From JBMYRH01 sp049602155 (GTDB lineage: Bacteria; Myxococcota_A; UBA9042; PHBI01; JBMYRH01), in NCBI GenBank assembly GCA_049602155.1, contig JBMYRH010000016.1, positions 71,559 to 135,558 on the forward strand: DNA of 64,000 bases, written 5' to 3'. The notes under the pieces were generated by a model. It saw only the letters and a program-made list of their open reading frames with translations, ran no database searches and was not told the origin of the DNA. Position numbers and translations under genes: made by a program. Positions 42,406 through 51,006 of the stretch are shown here, one piece after another. The stretch's first letter is position 1. Every line of letters begins with the position of its first letter.

Positions 42406-43653
42406 ATGGGGGTTTTCACACGAGCGATAACCTCATTTGTAGACTCTGGGGTCACGTCGGAGACGTCCGGGACGGACGCGCGCTATGTGCGCTTTATCAA
42501 CGCGACCTTGCTGCTTTTTGCGCTCGCGCAGGCGCCGATTTTACCGCTCTTGGTCACCCTCGGCTTGGGTACCCAGCTCCAGGTCAACGTGGCCAGCCTG
42601 TGCCTGTGCGTGCTCGGGTTCTTTCTCAACCGCAGTGAGCGTCACTTGACCGCCAAGGTGCTCATCATCTCGGTGGTGACGGCGAACGCGGCTTATTTTT
42701 CATTCGTCCTTGGATCGACCGCGCCGACCCACCTCTGGCTCATCCCGATGGCCGTCTTGGGGATGCTCGCCTTCAAGCCATCGGAGTGGCTTTGGGCATC
42801 AGGCCTTGTCGGTATTTCGCTTGTGAGCTTCTCCATCTTTGAGGTCATGCACCCTGAGATGGCGCCCTGGGACGGTCTCTTCAGCGATGCCACTGATGAG
42901 CTAATGGCGCGGCAGGTCTCGACGGTGTTGGCGATGGTGTTCACGGTCGTCTTCGTGGGGATGATGCATCGCCGCTTCGCTCAGTCTGAGGCGGCGCTCT
43001 CTTTGGAAAAGGCGCAGAGCGAGCGGCTATTACGAGCGATTTTGCCCGATGAGATCGCCCGGGAGCTCCGTGAGACAGGGACGACACAGGCGCTTCGGCA
43101 TGAGGACGTCTCGCTCCTCTTTGCTGACATTGTCGGGTTTACCCCGCTGTCAGCGTCGATGCCGGCCGAAGAGGTCGTGGCGCTCTTGGCCAAGGTCTTT
43201 GAGCGTTTCGATAGGCTCATCGCCGAGTGCGGCGTGGAGAAGATCAAGACCATCGGGGACGCCTACATGGTGGCCGGTGGTGTGCCAAAGACGATAGAGG
43301 ATCACGCCGAGCGCCTTTTACGCTGTGCTGTGGGGATGCTCGACATCGTCAAAGAGGTGAGTGTGCTCTCAGGCCATCAGCTCCAGCTCAGGATAGGGCT
43401 CCACCGGGGACCGGTGGTCGCCGGCGTCATCGGCACCACCAAGTTTGCCTATGACCTCTGGGGAGAGACGGTGAACTTAGCGTCACGCCTTGAGTCCAGC
43501 GGTGAACCTGGACGTATCCACGTGTCTGACGCGTTCAGAGCGGGCTTGGAGGACAGGGCGAACTTTGAGGAGCGCGGACAGATCACGCTAAAGGGCGTGG
43601 GCCTTGTCCACACCCATTGGTGGGTGAGGGGGGGAGATGTCGAACTGGGATGA
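42406..43653 (+). CDS. Membrane-bound class III adenylate cyclase
   Basis: A 415-residue protein; start at ATG 42406 after AGAGGGA (an in-frame TTG lies just before it). Five to six helices (about 30-190) form a membrane domain, then a short coiled coil leads to the catalytic domain. Both metal Asp residues (LLFADIVGFT; IKTIGDAYMV), the purine-selecting Lys in KTIGD, the Asp in YDLWGETVN and the Asn/Arg pair in VNLASRLES are present, so ATP should be the substrate. The next gene overlaps it by 17 bp. A signal sensed by the membrane part would set the cAMP level. Confidence 0.92.
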   Translation: MGVFTRAITSFVDSGVTSETSGTDARYVRFINATLLLFALAQAPILPLLVTLGLGTQLQVNVASLCLCVLGFFLNRSERHLTAKVLIISVVTANAAYFSFVLGSTAPTHLWLIPMAVLGMLAFKPSEWLWASGLVGISLVSFSIFEVMHPEMAPWDGLFSDATDELMARQVSTVLAMVFTVVFVGMMHRRFAQSEAALSLEKAQSERLLRAILPDEIARELRETGTTQALRHEDVSLLFADIVGFTPLSASMPAEEVVALLAKVFERFDRLIAECGVEKIKTIGDAYMVAGGVPKTIEDHAERLLRCAVGMLDIVKEVSVLSGHQLQLRIGLHRGPVVAGVIGTTKFAYDLWGETVNLASRLESSGEPGRIHVSDAFRAGLEDRANFEERGQITLKGVGLVHTHWWVRGGDVELG

Positions 43654-44344
43654 GCATGTGCATCCGCACGGCGCTTTAGAGCGACTGGCGCCGGGGCTTT
43701 GGCAGGTCACCGGCAGCCTCGCCCGGGGGCCTTTGCCCAGGAATATGCAGGTCTGGCGAGCGCCCTCGGGTGAGCTTCTCATTCAGAGCGCCATCTGTCT
43801 GGAGGCAGAGGGGATGGCTCGGCTGGATGCCCTGGGAAAGGTGCGGTGGATCGTCGTCCCATGCCCCATGCACCGCGCTGACGCGCTGCCCTATCGTCTC
43901 CGCTATCCAGAGGCTGAGCTACTGTGTCCATCAGCCGCGAAGGCCAAGGTCGAAGAGGTGGTGCAGGTCGACGGGGTCTGCGAGGCGGCGCTCCCCGGGC
44001 TTGGGATTGAGGTGTACGTACCCCAGGGGCTGAAGCCCTTTGAGCTGCACTTGGTGTGCCCTTTAGAGGATGGCACCAAGGCCCTGCTGGTGACCGACGC
44101 CTTGTTCAACCTCGGCGCAGAGCCCCCGAGAGGCTTCGGGGGGATGATGCTGAAGTGGATGGGCAGCGTCGGGCCACTCGGGATGACGCGCTTGGGGCGG
44201 TGGCTCTTGCTGAAAGATAGGGCCCTTTGGCGTGCTCACCTTGAGCAGCTGGCGGAGATCTCAGACCTCTCGGTGCTATGCGTCGCCCACGGAGAGGCGG
44301 TTCGGGGCGACGTGGCCAAGGCGTTGCGCGACGTTATCGCGTGA
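43637..44344 (+). CDS. DUF4336-like, metallo-beta-lactamase-related protein
   Basis: A 235-residue protein that opens LAPGLWQVTGSLARGPLPRN and continues VRWIVVPCPMHRADALPYR, the pattern of DUF4336, a degenerate offshoot of the metallo-beta-lactamase fold without the full HxHxDH set. A late His (VLCVAHGEAV) may be a remaining ligand. The reaction is unknown. It overlaps the adenylate cyclase gene by 17 bp, so it is co-translated with it. Confidence 0.7.
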   Translation: MSNWDEHVHPHGALERLAPGLWQVTGSLARGPLPRNMQVWRAPSGELLIQSAICLEAEGMARLDALGKVRWIVVPCPMHRADALPYRLRYPEAELLCPSAAKAKVEEVVQVDGVCEAALPGLGIEVYVPQGLKPFELHLVCPLEDGTKALLVTDALFNLGAEPPRGFGGMMLKWMGSVGPLGMTRLGRWLLLKDRALWRAHLEQLAEISDLSVLCVAHGEAVRGDVAKALRDVIA

Positions 44345-44512
44345 CTGGGTTGAGGCGTTGGGAATCCAAGCCGCGCGCTTTCTCGTCTCGACTGCGCCTC
44401 GGCGATCCTTAACCAGGTCGTGACTTATTCAGCGCCCCCTGAGTGGCCGTGAGTTCCCGCTTGGGTCATCATCGAGATGTCAGCCCCACGCTCAACTTTG
44501 CCGAAGTGAGAC

Positions 44513-45019
44513 ATGGACGATAACGATCCGCCACACGATGACCCCAGCTCTAAAGAGGACACGTCATCGCTCCGTCTCTCTCGCCTTGTCTCTGCCGGGG
44601 CCTTCATCTCGGTGCTCGTCGCGACCGACTTGCTCCTCAACTTCTTCTGCAGCTTCTGGCCGCTGGTCATCTACCTCGCCCTAGGAGGCATCGGGGCCTG
44701 GCGCGGTGGTCGACTGCACCGTCGGCTCATCGAGGCGGAAGGCGGCGTGCCCTGGGGCTACAAGGTCAGAGCCGGCTTGGCAGTCTTCTCAGCGGTCGGG
44801 CTCATCACCCTCTTCATCCTGCCGGTCAACTGGGACACCAAGTGCTCCTGGCGTCACTGCGGCCGCGCCATGGGCCCCGGGCTCTTTTCGTCCCCCTTCC
44901 CTGTGGGCACGCCGAGCTGTGGCAAGTGGATGACCTGCGCGAACGAGTACCCCTACTCAGAGCGCGAGTACCGAGCGCTCCTGCGCCGCATGGAACAGCA
45001 GGGCTGCCCGGCGCCCTAG
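44513..45019 (+). CDS. Hypothetical membrane protein
   Basis: A 168-residue protein with an acidic N terminus and three likely helices (LVSAGAFISVLVATDLLLNF, WPLVIYLALGGIGAW, LAVFSAVGLITLFILPV), followed by a Cys-containing extracytoplasmic tail (CSWRHC, CGKWMTC). No family recognised. Its 3' end overlaps the convergent CDGSH gene by 4 bp. Confidence 0.65.
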   Translation: MDDNDPPHDDPSSKEDTSSLRLSRLVSAGAFISVLVATDLLLNFFCSFWPLVIYLALGGIGAWRGGRLHRRLIEAEGGVPWGYKVRAGLAVFSAVGLITLFILPVNWDTKCSWRHCGRAMGPGLFSSPFPVGTPSCGKWMTCANEYPYSEREYRALLRRMEQQGCPAP

Positions 45020-45261
45020 GTCGTCAGTGAATTGTGGGTGCCGTCACAGAATGGGCCTTTTTTGGTGGCCTTACAGCCACACAGGTAGGCCGTCTTTGTC
45101 GCCTCGGCGGTGAAGACAACCGGCCGGAACTCGGTCCCGCTGTGGCCTCCGTCGCAAAAGGGCTGATTGGCGGATTCCCCGCAGGTGCACCAAGCGTAGC
45201 GCTTGCCTTCGACGAGGTCGACGGCGAAGGGGCTGGCTTGGGCGATCTTGGCTTGGCTCAT
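45016..45261 (-). CDS. Double-CDGSH iron-sulfur protein
   Basis: An 81-residue protein with two CDGSH-type [2Fe-2S] motifs, CTCGESANQPFCDGGH and CGCKATKKGPFCDGTH, each giving three Cys and one His ligand, so one chain should hold two clusters. Such small bacterial proteins are soluble redox or cluster-transfer factors. It lies 22 bp after the small c-type lipoprotein gene on the same strand and is probably co-transcribed with it. Confidence 0.93.
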   Translation of the reverse strand: MSQAKIAQASPFAVDLVEGKRYAWCTCGESANQPFCDGGHSGTEFRPVVFTAEATKTAYLCGCKATKKGPFCDGTHNSLTT

Positions 45262-45283
45262 GATAGTCCTCTCTTAGGTCGGT

Positions 45284-45790
45284 TCAGTTGTCTTCGGCGC
45301 CTTCATCAATCCAAGCGGCGACGACCGCGACATCGTCGTCAGACATCGCGTCAGCCATGTCCGGTGGGGGCATGAGAGTGGGCCCCTGCCCGACGGCCAT
45401 GGCTTGGGTCAGGATAGCGACAAAGCCGCTGTTTGCCGAGTCGCCTGCGACGATGAACGTGCCCACTAGGGCGAGCAGATCATCGGCGTCGTCGTAAAAA
45501 ACGCCGTTGGCGACCGCGGGGGGGAAGGGAGCGTCCGTCCTTGTGTGACAGCCCCCGCAAGCCGAGTCGATGATCGGCATGACATGCTCGACTAGCGACG
45601 TCCCTTGGCTTAGATCCTCTGCCGACGAATCACCTTCGTCAGGGCCCTCTGTGTCGGCCACTCCCGAGGTGTCGTCGTTCGTGACAGCGCCGTCAGCGGC
45701 CGCAGCGGCGTTGTCGAGCTGACTGGTTGGTCCTGAGTCAGCACAGCCTAACGCGAGGCAGGTGAGCAGCACGGGTAGGGCTTTGAGCAT
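45284..45790 (-). CDS. Lipoprotein with single c-type haem motif
   Basis: Start chosen at 45790 so that the signal peptide is N-terminal (MLKALPVLLTCLALGC, lipobox Cys16); the frame is open to 45835. The 168-residue product has an acidic linker, one CGGCH haem motif (DSACGGCHTRTDA) and a Met-rich end (PTLMPPPDMADAMSDDDV) with candidate axial Met, followed by the WIDEGA motif common in cytochrome-like lipoproteins. It should be a monohaem electron carrier in the periplasm. It precedes the CDGSH gene. Confidence 0.8.
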   Translation of the reverse strand: MLKALPVLLTCLALGCADSGPTSQLDNAAAAADGAVTNDDTSGVADTEGPDEGDSSAEDLSQGTSLVEHVMPIIDSACGGCHTRTDAPFPPAVANGVFYDDADDLLALVGTFIVAGDSANSGFVAILTQAMAVGQGPTLMPPPDMADAMSDDDVAVVAAWIDEGAEDN

Positions 45791-45966
45791 GGGTCTTCTC
45801 GTGGTGGCAGGGGATTGTTTGAGGTGATTGCTCATGGCGCAGTTCGAGGCACTCGGTGAGCCGTCTCGCGGGCCCCGAGGAGGAGAAGAAGGGACGCGAA
45901 GGGTCCCACCGAGTGCTCGAAACGGTCGGCGTCCGGCGCCGTCTATTCACGACAGCGCCAGGGGCC

Positions 45967-46680
45967 CTAGCGTGCGCCCTGCACGTCGATCTTCAAGACG
46001 ACGCCGTCACGGATAAGATCGTCGGCCTTGCCTTTGAAGTTGATACCCCATTGGCCACGCTGAATCGTGAACTCCGCCTTGGCTGTGATGGCCTTGCCGC
46101 TGCGAGTTACGGTCGCTGGGAAGGTCACCGAGCGGGTCACCCCACGCATCGTCAGGTCGCCCGTGATGGTGTGGGTACCTGGCCCTTTGGCTGCCTTGGC
46201 GATCGCGGTGCTCTTGAAGCTCGCCTTGGGGAACTTCGCGGCGTCGAAGAAGTCTGGGCTCTTGAGGTGGCCATCGAGCTTCTCGCTCCAGGCGCCTCGG
46301 TTGTCAGGGTCGGAGAAGACTGACGCGACGTCCGCGCTGAACGTCAGCGTCGCGCTCTCGATGGTGTCGCCCATCTCGACCGTGCCAGACCAGGTCTTGA
46401 AGATGCCGCTGTGGGAGCCCGTGACTTTAGAGCCCACAAACCCGACCGTCCCTTTCAGCGCGACTGAGGCGCGCTTGGAGGGGGCAGCCTTGGCGGCTGG
46501 AGCAGCTGCGGCTGGCTTGGGGTCGGCGGCCGCCTTGGGGGCCGTCGCCTTTGCAGCGCCGACCTCGGCCTTTGGTGCGGTTTCTGAGGGGTCCTTCGCG
46601 CACCCGCTGGTCGTGATGGCGAGCGCCAAGGCTGCGGAGATGGCGAGGGCGGTGCTGAGGGTACGCTGTCGTGCGGTCAT
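45967..46680 (-). CDS. YceI-family lipoprotein
   Basis: A 237-residue protein; start 46680 after GGAG (the frame is open to 46749). It has a lipoprotein signal (lipobox TSGC), a Lys/Ala/Pro-rich linker and a YceI beta-barrel (about 75-237): SHSGIFKTWSG, the LKSPDFFDAAKFPKASFKS signature and LTMRGVTRSVTFPATV. YceI proteins bind isoprenoid-type lipids in the periplasm. It is divergent from the LysR gene, its likely regulator. Confidence 0.92.
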   Translation of the reverse strand: MTARQRTLSTALAISAALALAITTSGCAKDPSETAPKAEVGAAKATAPKAAADPKPAAAAPAAKAAPSKRASVALKGTVGFVGSKVTGSHSGIFKTWSGTVEMGDTIESATLTFSADVASVFSDPDNRGAWSEKLDGHLKSPDFFDAAKFPKASFKSTAIAKAAKGPGTHTITGDLTMRGVTRSVTFPATVTRSGKAITAKAEFTIQRGQWGINFKGKADDLIRDGVVLKIDVQGAR

Positions 46681-46799
46681 AAGGAACTCCACGGGGTCTC
46701 TGTCGCGTTGGGTCTGTCGCTGTATCAACGGTGTAAGGGGCCTGGGCACTCCCGTCCTAAGAGGGGCTCAGGGGAGCCCGACGGCCCGAACTGCACACG

Positions 46800-46811
46800 A
46801 CGATATATCGT
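46800..46811. promoter_or_regulatory. Perfect palindrome ACGATATATCGT between YceI and LysR genes
   Basis: A 12-bp perfect palindrome, AT-rich at its centre, in the 207-bp gap between the divergent yceI-like and LysR genes. The position and symmetry (ATC-type half sites) suit a LysR-family binding site acting on both promoters. Confidence 0.5.
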
Positions 46812-46887
46812 TGCCAGGAAAGAACGCTATGGTGTTTTTGATACCTTTGGTTGCGTTGGCGCAACTCAGTCCATAAGGTCTGGCGTG

Positions 46888-47796
46888 ATGAACCTGACCG
46901 ACCTGCAGACCTTCTCCTTGGTCGCGGAGATGGGCACGATTAGTGCCGCAGCTCGGCGTATGGGGGTCCCAAAGTCGACGGTCAGCAGGCGTGTGCGGCG
47001 CCTTGAAGATGCCCTGGGTCACGAGCTGCTCCGCCGGTCGCCGAGGGCTGTGGCATTGACCGAGCACGGTAAGGTCCTGCATCAGCGGAGCGCCCCGTCG
47101 TTGCGTGACCTGCAAGCGGCCGCCGACGCCATCACTCACGCTGACACCGAGCCGACGGGTACGCTCCGCATCACGACGGTGCCCGGGTTCGGCCACAGCC
47201 GACAGTTCCTCCGCTGTATTCGGGAGTACGGCTTACGCTACCCAAAGACCTCGATCGACCTCGAGCTGACGACGCGGCTCGTCAACCTGGTCGAAGAGGG
47301 CTTCGATGTGGGTCTTCGACTCCATACGAGCCGTCTCCCGGGGAGCCCCTCGCTGATGTCTCGCCGACTGCTTCGGTTCGGCAGGGCGATGTACGCGAGC
47401 CCTGATTACATCGCGGAGATGGGGGCCCCGGCGACGCCCGAGGAGCTCGAGCAGCACCGAATTGCTGCGCACTCGATCGTCGATGTGCGCGGTGTTCAGT
47501 GGCACCACAAGGGTGAACCCTTCTCTACGCCCAAGGCGCTCCCGACGCCACGTTGGCTCATCAATGACTCTGCTGCGCTGGAGCGATTGGCGCTGTCAGG
47601 AGCCGGCTTGACCTTCCTCTCGACCATCGACGGAGAGACACTGGTGGAGCGCGGCGAGCTTGTGCGGGTCATGCCGGATTACGCGCAGCAGGGCGCGACA
47701 GCCAGCCTCATATGGCCTGAAAGCCGGCACTTGGCCCCGCGGGTGCGTGCCTTTATCGACCACGCAGTGGAGACGATGGGCGACATCGCGCCCTGA
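46888..47796 (+). CDS. LysR-family transcriptional regulator
   Basis: A 302-residue regulator starting at ATG 46888 (MNLTDLQTFSLVAEMGTISA), with the N-terminal helix-turn-helix AARRMGVPKSTVSRRVRRLE and an effector domain (about 90-295) of the subgroup that controls quinone, aldehyde or stress genes (GTLRITTVPGFG, LVEEGFDVGLRL). The effector is unknown. Being divergent from the YceI-like gene it probably controls that gene and itself. A terminator follows at 47813. Confidence 0.93.
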   Translation: MNLTDLQTFSLVAEMGTISAAARRMGVPKSTVSRRVRRLEDALGHELLRRSPRAVALTEHGKVLHQRSAPSLRDLQAAADAITHADTEPTGTLRITTVPGFGHSRQFLRCIREYGLRYPKTSIDLELTTRLVNLVEEGFDVGLRLHTSRLPGSPSLMSRRLLRFGRAMYASPDYIAEMGAPATPEELEQHRIAAHSIVDVRGVQWHHKGEPFSTPKALPTPRWLINDSAALERLALSGAGLTFLSTIDGETLVERGELVRVMPDYAQQGATASLIWPESRHLAPRVRAFIDHAVETMGDIAP

Positions 47797-47812
47797 GGCC
47801 TCTTACCTCAAG

Positions 47813-47847
47813 GGCCCACTGTCAGGCGCACAGCCTGACAGTGGGCC
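47813..47847. terminator. Strong hairpin after the LysR gene
   Basis: A perfect 15-bp stem (47813-47827 with 47833-47847) around the loop GCACA, 16 bp past the LysR stop, followed by ACTTTC. It is the evident end of the LysR transcript. Confidence 0.75.
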
Positions 47848-47966
47848 ACTTTCACCCCCTCCGAGGGGGCCCCTGCCCGGAGACTCAGGCCCAGTATTTG
47901 ATGCCGCGATGGGGTCTTGTTGACGTCATCACGCTGCGGTGTGGGCGAGAGGCAAAAGAGAAAAGC

Positions 47967-47983
47967 AATAACTGTAAGTTATT
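47967..47983. promoter_or_regulatory. AT-rich operator-like palindrome before the DUF932 gene
   Basis: AATAACT and AGTTATT form a 7-bp inverted repeat around GTA, within about 45 bp of strongly AT-rich DNA (47960-48005) some 70 bp before the start at 48050. It looks like a promoter with a repressor site, quite unlike the surrounding GC-rich DNA. Confidence 0.45.
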
Positions 47984-48049
47984 GATATTATTGATAAATG
48001 GTGCTATTGTCGTCAGCGTTCAGTTCTTGCCGACCCGTGGAGGTGCACC

Positions 48050-48859
48050 ATGCTCAACCTATCCAAATCCCCCCGTACCCCAGATGAACTCTTAGCGGTC
48101 CCTGTCCCTGAGACGGCCCGCTGGATCTCTCGGGCCAAAGACAGCCGCTGGCAGCCCATTCAGCATGGCGAGCTCGCTTACGCGCTCTTGGAGGAGGCTG
48201 AGGCGCTAGGGCTACGCGTCGCGCGTGACCGTTGGGTAGCGACCGGCCCTGAGTTGACTGAGCTCTATGGGTGCATCGACTTTTATCGGACGGCGAGCCT
48301 TGAGGTCCCTGATGACATCGTCTTCTCGATAGGCGTGCGTCACTCGAATGCCGGCCGCTATGCGCTCAACCTCGTGACTGGTGGCCACGTCATCGTCTGC
48401 ACCAATGGGCTCTTGATGGGCGAGCGTGTGGTCTGCCGACGTCACACCCACGACCTCGATCTCCGAGAGGCGGTCCGTGACGGGATTTGCGACGCCATCG
48501 GGCAGATGGCTGAGATGGGCGCCTGGGTCAGGCGGCTCAAGAGGACCGAGGTGACTGACGCAGAGGCTGATCTCGTCATGATGGCCGGCGCGAGAAAGGG
48601 CGTACTCTCGTGGAGCGCGCTGCGTCACGTCGACCGAGCGTGGCGGCGCCCTCCGCATCAGGACTTTGAGCCGCGCACGGCCTGGTCTCTCTATAACGCA
48701 TTTACCGAGGTCGCCCGTGACCGCTCCCCTGAGGTTCAGCTCAAGGCGCTCAGGGGGCTGCGTGCGGTCTTTGAGCCGGCTGAGCTGCTCCGCGTCATGT
48801 CTTCACAGCCCGGTCTGAACCTTGTCAGCGGGACAGCCACCTGGGGAGCGACTGGGTGA
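48050..48859 (+). CDS. DUF932-like protein (phage/plasmid-associated family)
   Basis: A 269-residue protein with the DUF932 landmarks: SIGVRHSNAGRYALNLVTGG, VIVCTNGLLMGERVVCRRHTH and, near the end, TAWSLYNAFTEVARD. The family is found on plasmids, phages and integrated elements; its function is unknown. There are no other mobile-element genes next to it, so it may be a leftover of an integrated element or a domesticated gene. The AT-rich promoter region supports foreign origin. Confidence 0.78.
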   Translation: MLNLSKSPRTPDELLAVPVPETARWISRAKDSRWQPIQHGELAYALLEEAEALGLRVARDRWVATGPELTELYGCIDFYRTASLEVPDDIVFSIGVRHSNAGRYALNLVTGGHVIVCTNGLLMGERVVCRRHTHDLDLREAVRDGICDAIGQMAEMGAWVRRLKRTEVTDAEADLVMMAGARKGVLSWSALRHVDRAWRRPPHQDFEPRTAWSLYNAFTEVARDRSPEVQLKALRGLRAVFEPAELLRVMSSQPGLNLVSGTATWGATG

Positions 48860-48935
48860 GCTTTGACGCGGGCATAGGTGGTGTGTAGAGGTGCAGGAGT
48901 CCATTAAGCGATGACTCAAGGCTGGACAGGACCCG

Positions 48936-49961
48936 ATGAAAGTGCGCTCCACACCTCAAGCGATTCTGCCGCCTGCGCTCTGTCGCGGAGACGCCATCGG
49001 CTACTACTCCCCATCGGCTCCCGCCACCCATTTTGCCCCCAAGCGCTACGCTCGGGCTCGGGCCTACCTTGAGGACAAGGGGTTTACTCTCGTGTCTGGG
49101 AGCCTCGCGGGCCAATCGGACCACTATCGGTCTGGCTCGATTCAGGCGCGCGCTGACGAGCTTAACGCGCTCATCCGTGACCCGGATGTCCGCTGCATCA
49201 TGTCGACCATCGGCGGCAGTAACAGTAACGCCATCCTGCCCTATTTGGACTATGACGCGCTTATCGCTGACCCCAAGATCCTCGTCGGCTACTCGGACGT
49301 GAGCTCGGTCCTCTTGGGCGTCTATGCGAAGACGGGTCTGGTCACCTTCTACGGGCCAGCCTTGGTCGCCTCCTTTGGTGAGTTTGCTCCGCTGGTTGAC
49401 CAGACCTTCGATTACTTTTCATCGCTCGTGATGGCCAAAGATGCCACGCAGCATGTCTGTGCGCGCCCGGACGCTTGGACAGACGAGATGATCCCCTGGG
49501 AGGAGCAGACGCGCGCCAAAGCTCTTAGCCCCAACCCGGTTGAGTTCCTCGGTGATGGCCTTGTCTCAGGGCGGCTAATCGGAGGGAACCTCAACACGAT
49601 GTGGAGCATCTGGGGCTCTGAGTACATGCCTGAGATCTGTGAGGGCGATGTCTTGCTCATCGAGGACAGCCTAAAGTCCATCGCCACTGTCGAGCGCCTC
49701 TTCGCCTTCCTCAAGTTGAGCGGCGTCTTCGATAAGGTCTCCGCTGTCCTCTTGGGTAAGCATGAGCTCTTCGATGATGGCGGCACGGGCAGGGCGCCAA
49801 TCGATGTCCTCCATGAGGTCCTAAATGGCCAGGACCTCCCCATCGTCGATGGCTTTGACTGCTGCCATACCCACCCCATGCTCACCTTGCCCTTGGGCCT
49901 TAAGGTGTCAGTGGACTTTGACGGAAAGCAGGTCGAGGTCATGGAGCCTTGGCTTCGCTGA
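48936..49961 (+). CDS. S66-family serine peptidase, MccF-like LD-carboxypeptidase
   Basis: A 341-residue cytoplasmic S66 peptidase. The nucleophile is Ser120 in GYSDVSS, the catalytic Glu lies in LLIEDS and the His in CCHTHP. The segment STIGGSNSNAILPYLDYD is characteristic of the MccF branch, which cleaves aminoacyl-nucleotide antibiotics such as processed microcin C, rather than of the LdcA murein tetrapeptide branch. A role in self-protection or murein recycling is possible. No microcin biosynthesis genes are near. Confidence 0.9.
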   Translation: MKVRSTPQAILPPALCRGDAIGYYSPSAPATHFAPKRYARARAYLEDKGFTLVSGSLAGQSDHYRSGSIQARADELNALIRDPDVRCIMSTIGGSNSNAILPYLDYDALIADPKILVGYSDVSSVLLGVYAKTGLVTFYGPALVASFGEFAPLVDQTFDYFSSLVMAKDATQHVCARPDAWTDEMIPWEEQTRAKALSPNPVEFLGDGLVSGRLIGGNLNTMWSIWGSEYMPEICEGDVLLIEDSLKSIATVERLFAFLKLSGVFDKVSAVLLGKHELFDDGGTGRAPIDVLHEVLNGQDLPIVDGFDCCHTHPMLTLPLGLKVSVDFDGKQVEVMEPWLR

Positions 49962-50116
49962 AATACGCGATGGAGATAAGCGAGAGGAGGGGCGAGCCGT
50001 GGGGGCTGACTTGGCGCTCGTGGTGAGGCGAAAAGCTCAACCCCACAGATGACTGCTCTGTGAAAGGGTGGGCGAACGTGTGAGACTGAGCGCCTTCGGT
50101 TCGCCAGAGGCTACGT

Positions 50117-50725
50117 ATGCTCGTCGTGTTCGATTTAGATGGGACTTTGGTCGACTCGACCCAGGCGCTGCTTAAGGCCCATGACGCTGCCTGGGCGAGC
50201 GTCGGGCGCGCGCGGCCCTCGGACAAGGCCATCTTGGAGCTCATCGGGCTGCCGCTCACACACATCATGGCGACCCTCGGGCCTGAACATGACCCAGAGG
50301 CGCTGAGCGAAGCCTACTCCCAAGCCTATGTCGCCGCGTCAGCTGAGCATGAGCGTCTCTTTGACGGCATGGCTGAGCTCTTAGCCAAGCCCTTTCGGGC
50401 CGCGGTCGCGACCGGCAAGAGTCAGCGTGGCGCCGACCGGGTCGTGAGGCACTTCGGCCTAGAGGACCGCTTTGAGGTCGTCTTGGGCGGAAATTCTGTG
50501 CCGCGCCCCAAGCCAAACCCCGACATGTTGCACGCGATCATGGAGAAGACGGGGACCAAAGACCTGGTCATGATCGGCGACACGACCTTTGACCTCGAGA
50601 TGGCCCACGCCGCCGGCGTCAAGGCCATCGGGGTGAGCTGGGGTCATCACTCCGTCGAGCGACTGAGCCCATGGGCGCCGGTGGTCGACACCGTCGATGA
50701 GCTGGAGCGACTGCTCGGGGTGTGA
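50117..50725 (+). CDS. HAD-family phosphatase (phosphoglycolate-phosphatase-like)
   Basis: A 202-residue HAD hydrolase with all four motifs: FDLDGTLVDS (Asp nucleophile), VATGKS (Ser/Thr), the Lys in PRPKPNPDML and MIGDTTFDLEMA (acidic pair). A C1 cap lies between motifs I and II. Size and sequence agree with phosphoglycolate or pyrophosphatase-type enzymes (Gph/PpaX); the actual substrate cannot be told. Confidence 0.9.
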   Translation: MLVVFDLDGTLVDSTQALLKAHDAAWASVGRARPSDKAILELIGLPLTHIMATLGPEHDPEALSEAYSQAYVAASAEHERLFDGMAELLAKPFRAAVATGKSQRGADRVVRHFGLEDRFEVVLGGNSVPRPKPNPDMLHAIMEKTGTKDLVMIGDTTFDLEMAHAAGVKAIGVSWGHHSVERLSPWAPVVDTVDELERLLGV

Positions 50726-51006
50726 GCCAAGGGAGCGTTCACCTAAGGAGCCGCTCCAGGGGCTCCGCGTCAGGTGCCGCGCTGTGGCGTCAGCCTCGTC
50801 TGCATTGACCCCGCATCCTCGGTCAAGCTGCCCTTCGCTTAGGTCCTCAGTCGCCCTCGCGCTTGGTGAGCACCCCCCCCGATTGGAGCGTCAATTCCGG
50901 CCTTGGGACGCCTTCATCGGGTGATTGTTTGGCCACATGATGGCGATGATGCGCGCGGCGTGGCGACGCCTTGAGGTCGTCCGTGCCGTTGGCGTAGAGT
51001 CCGCCC

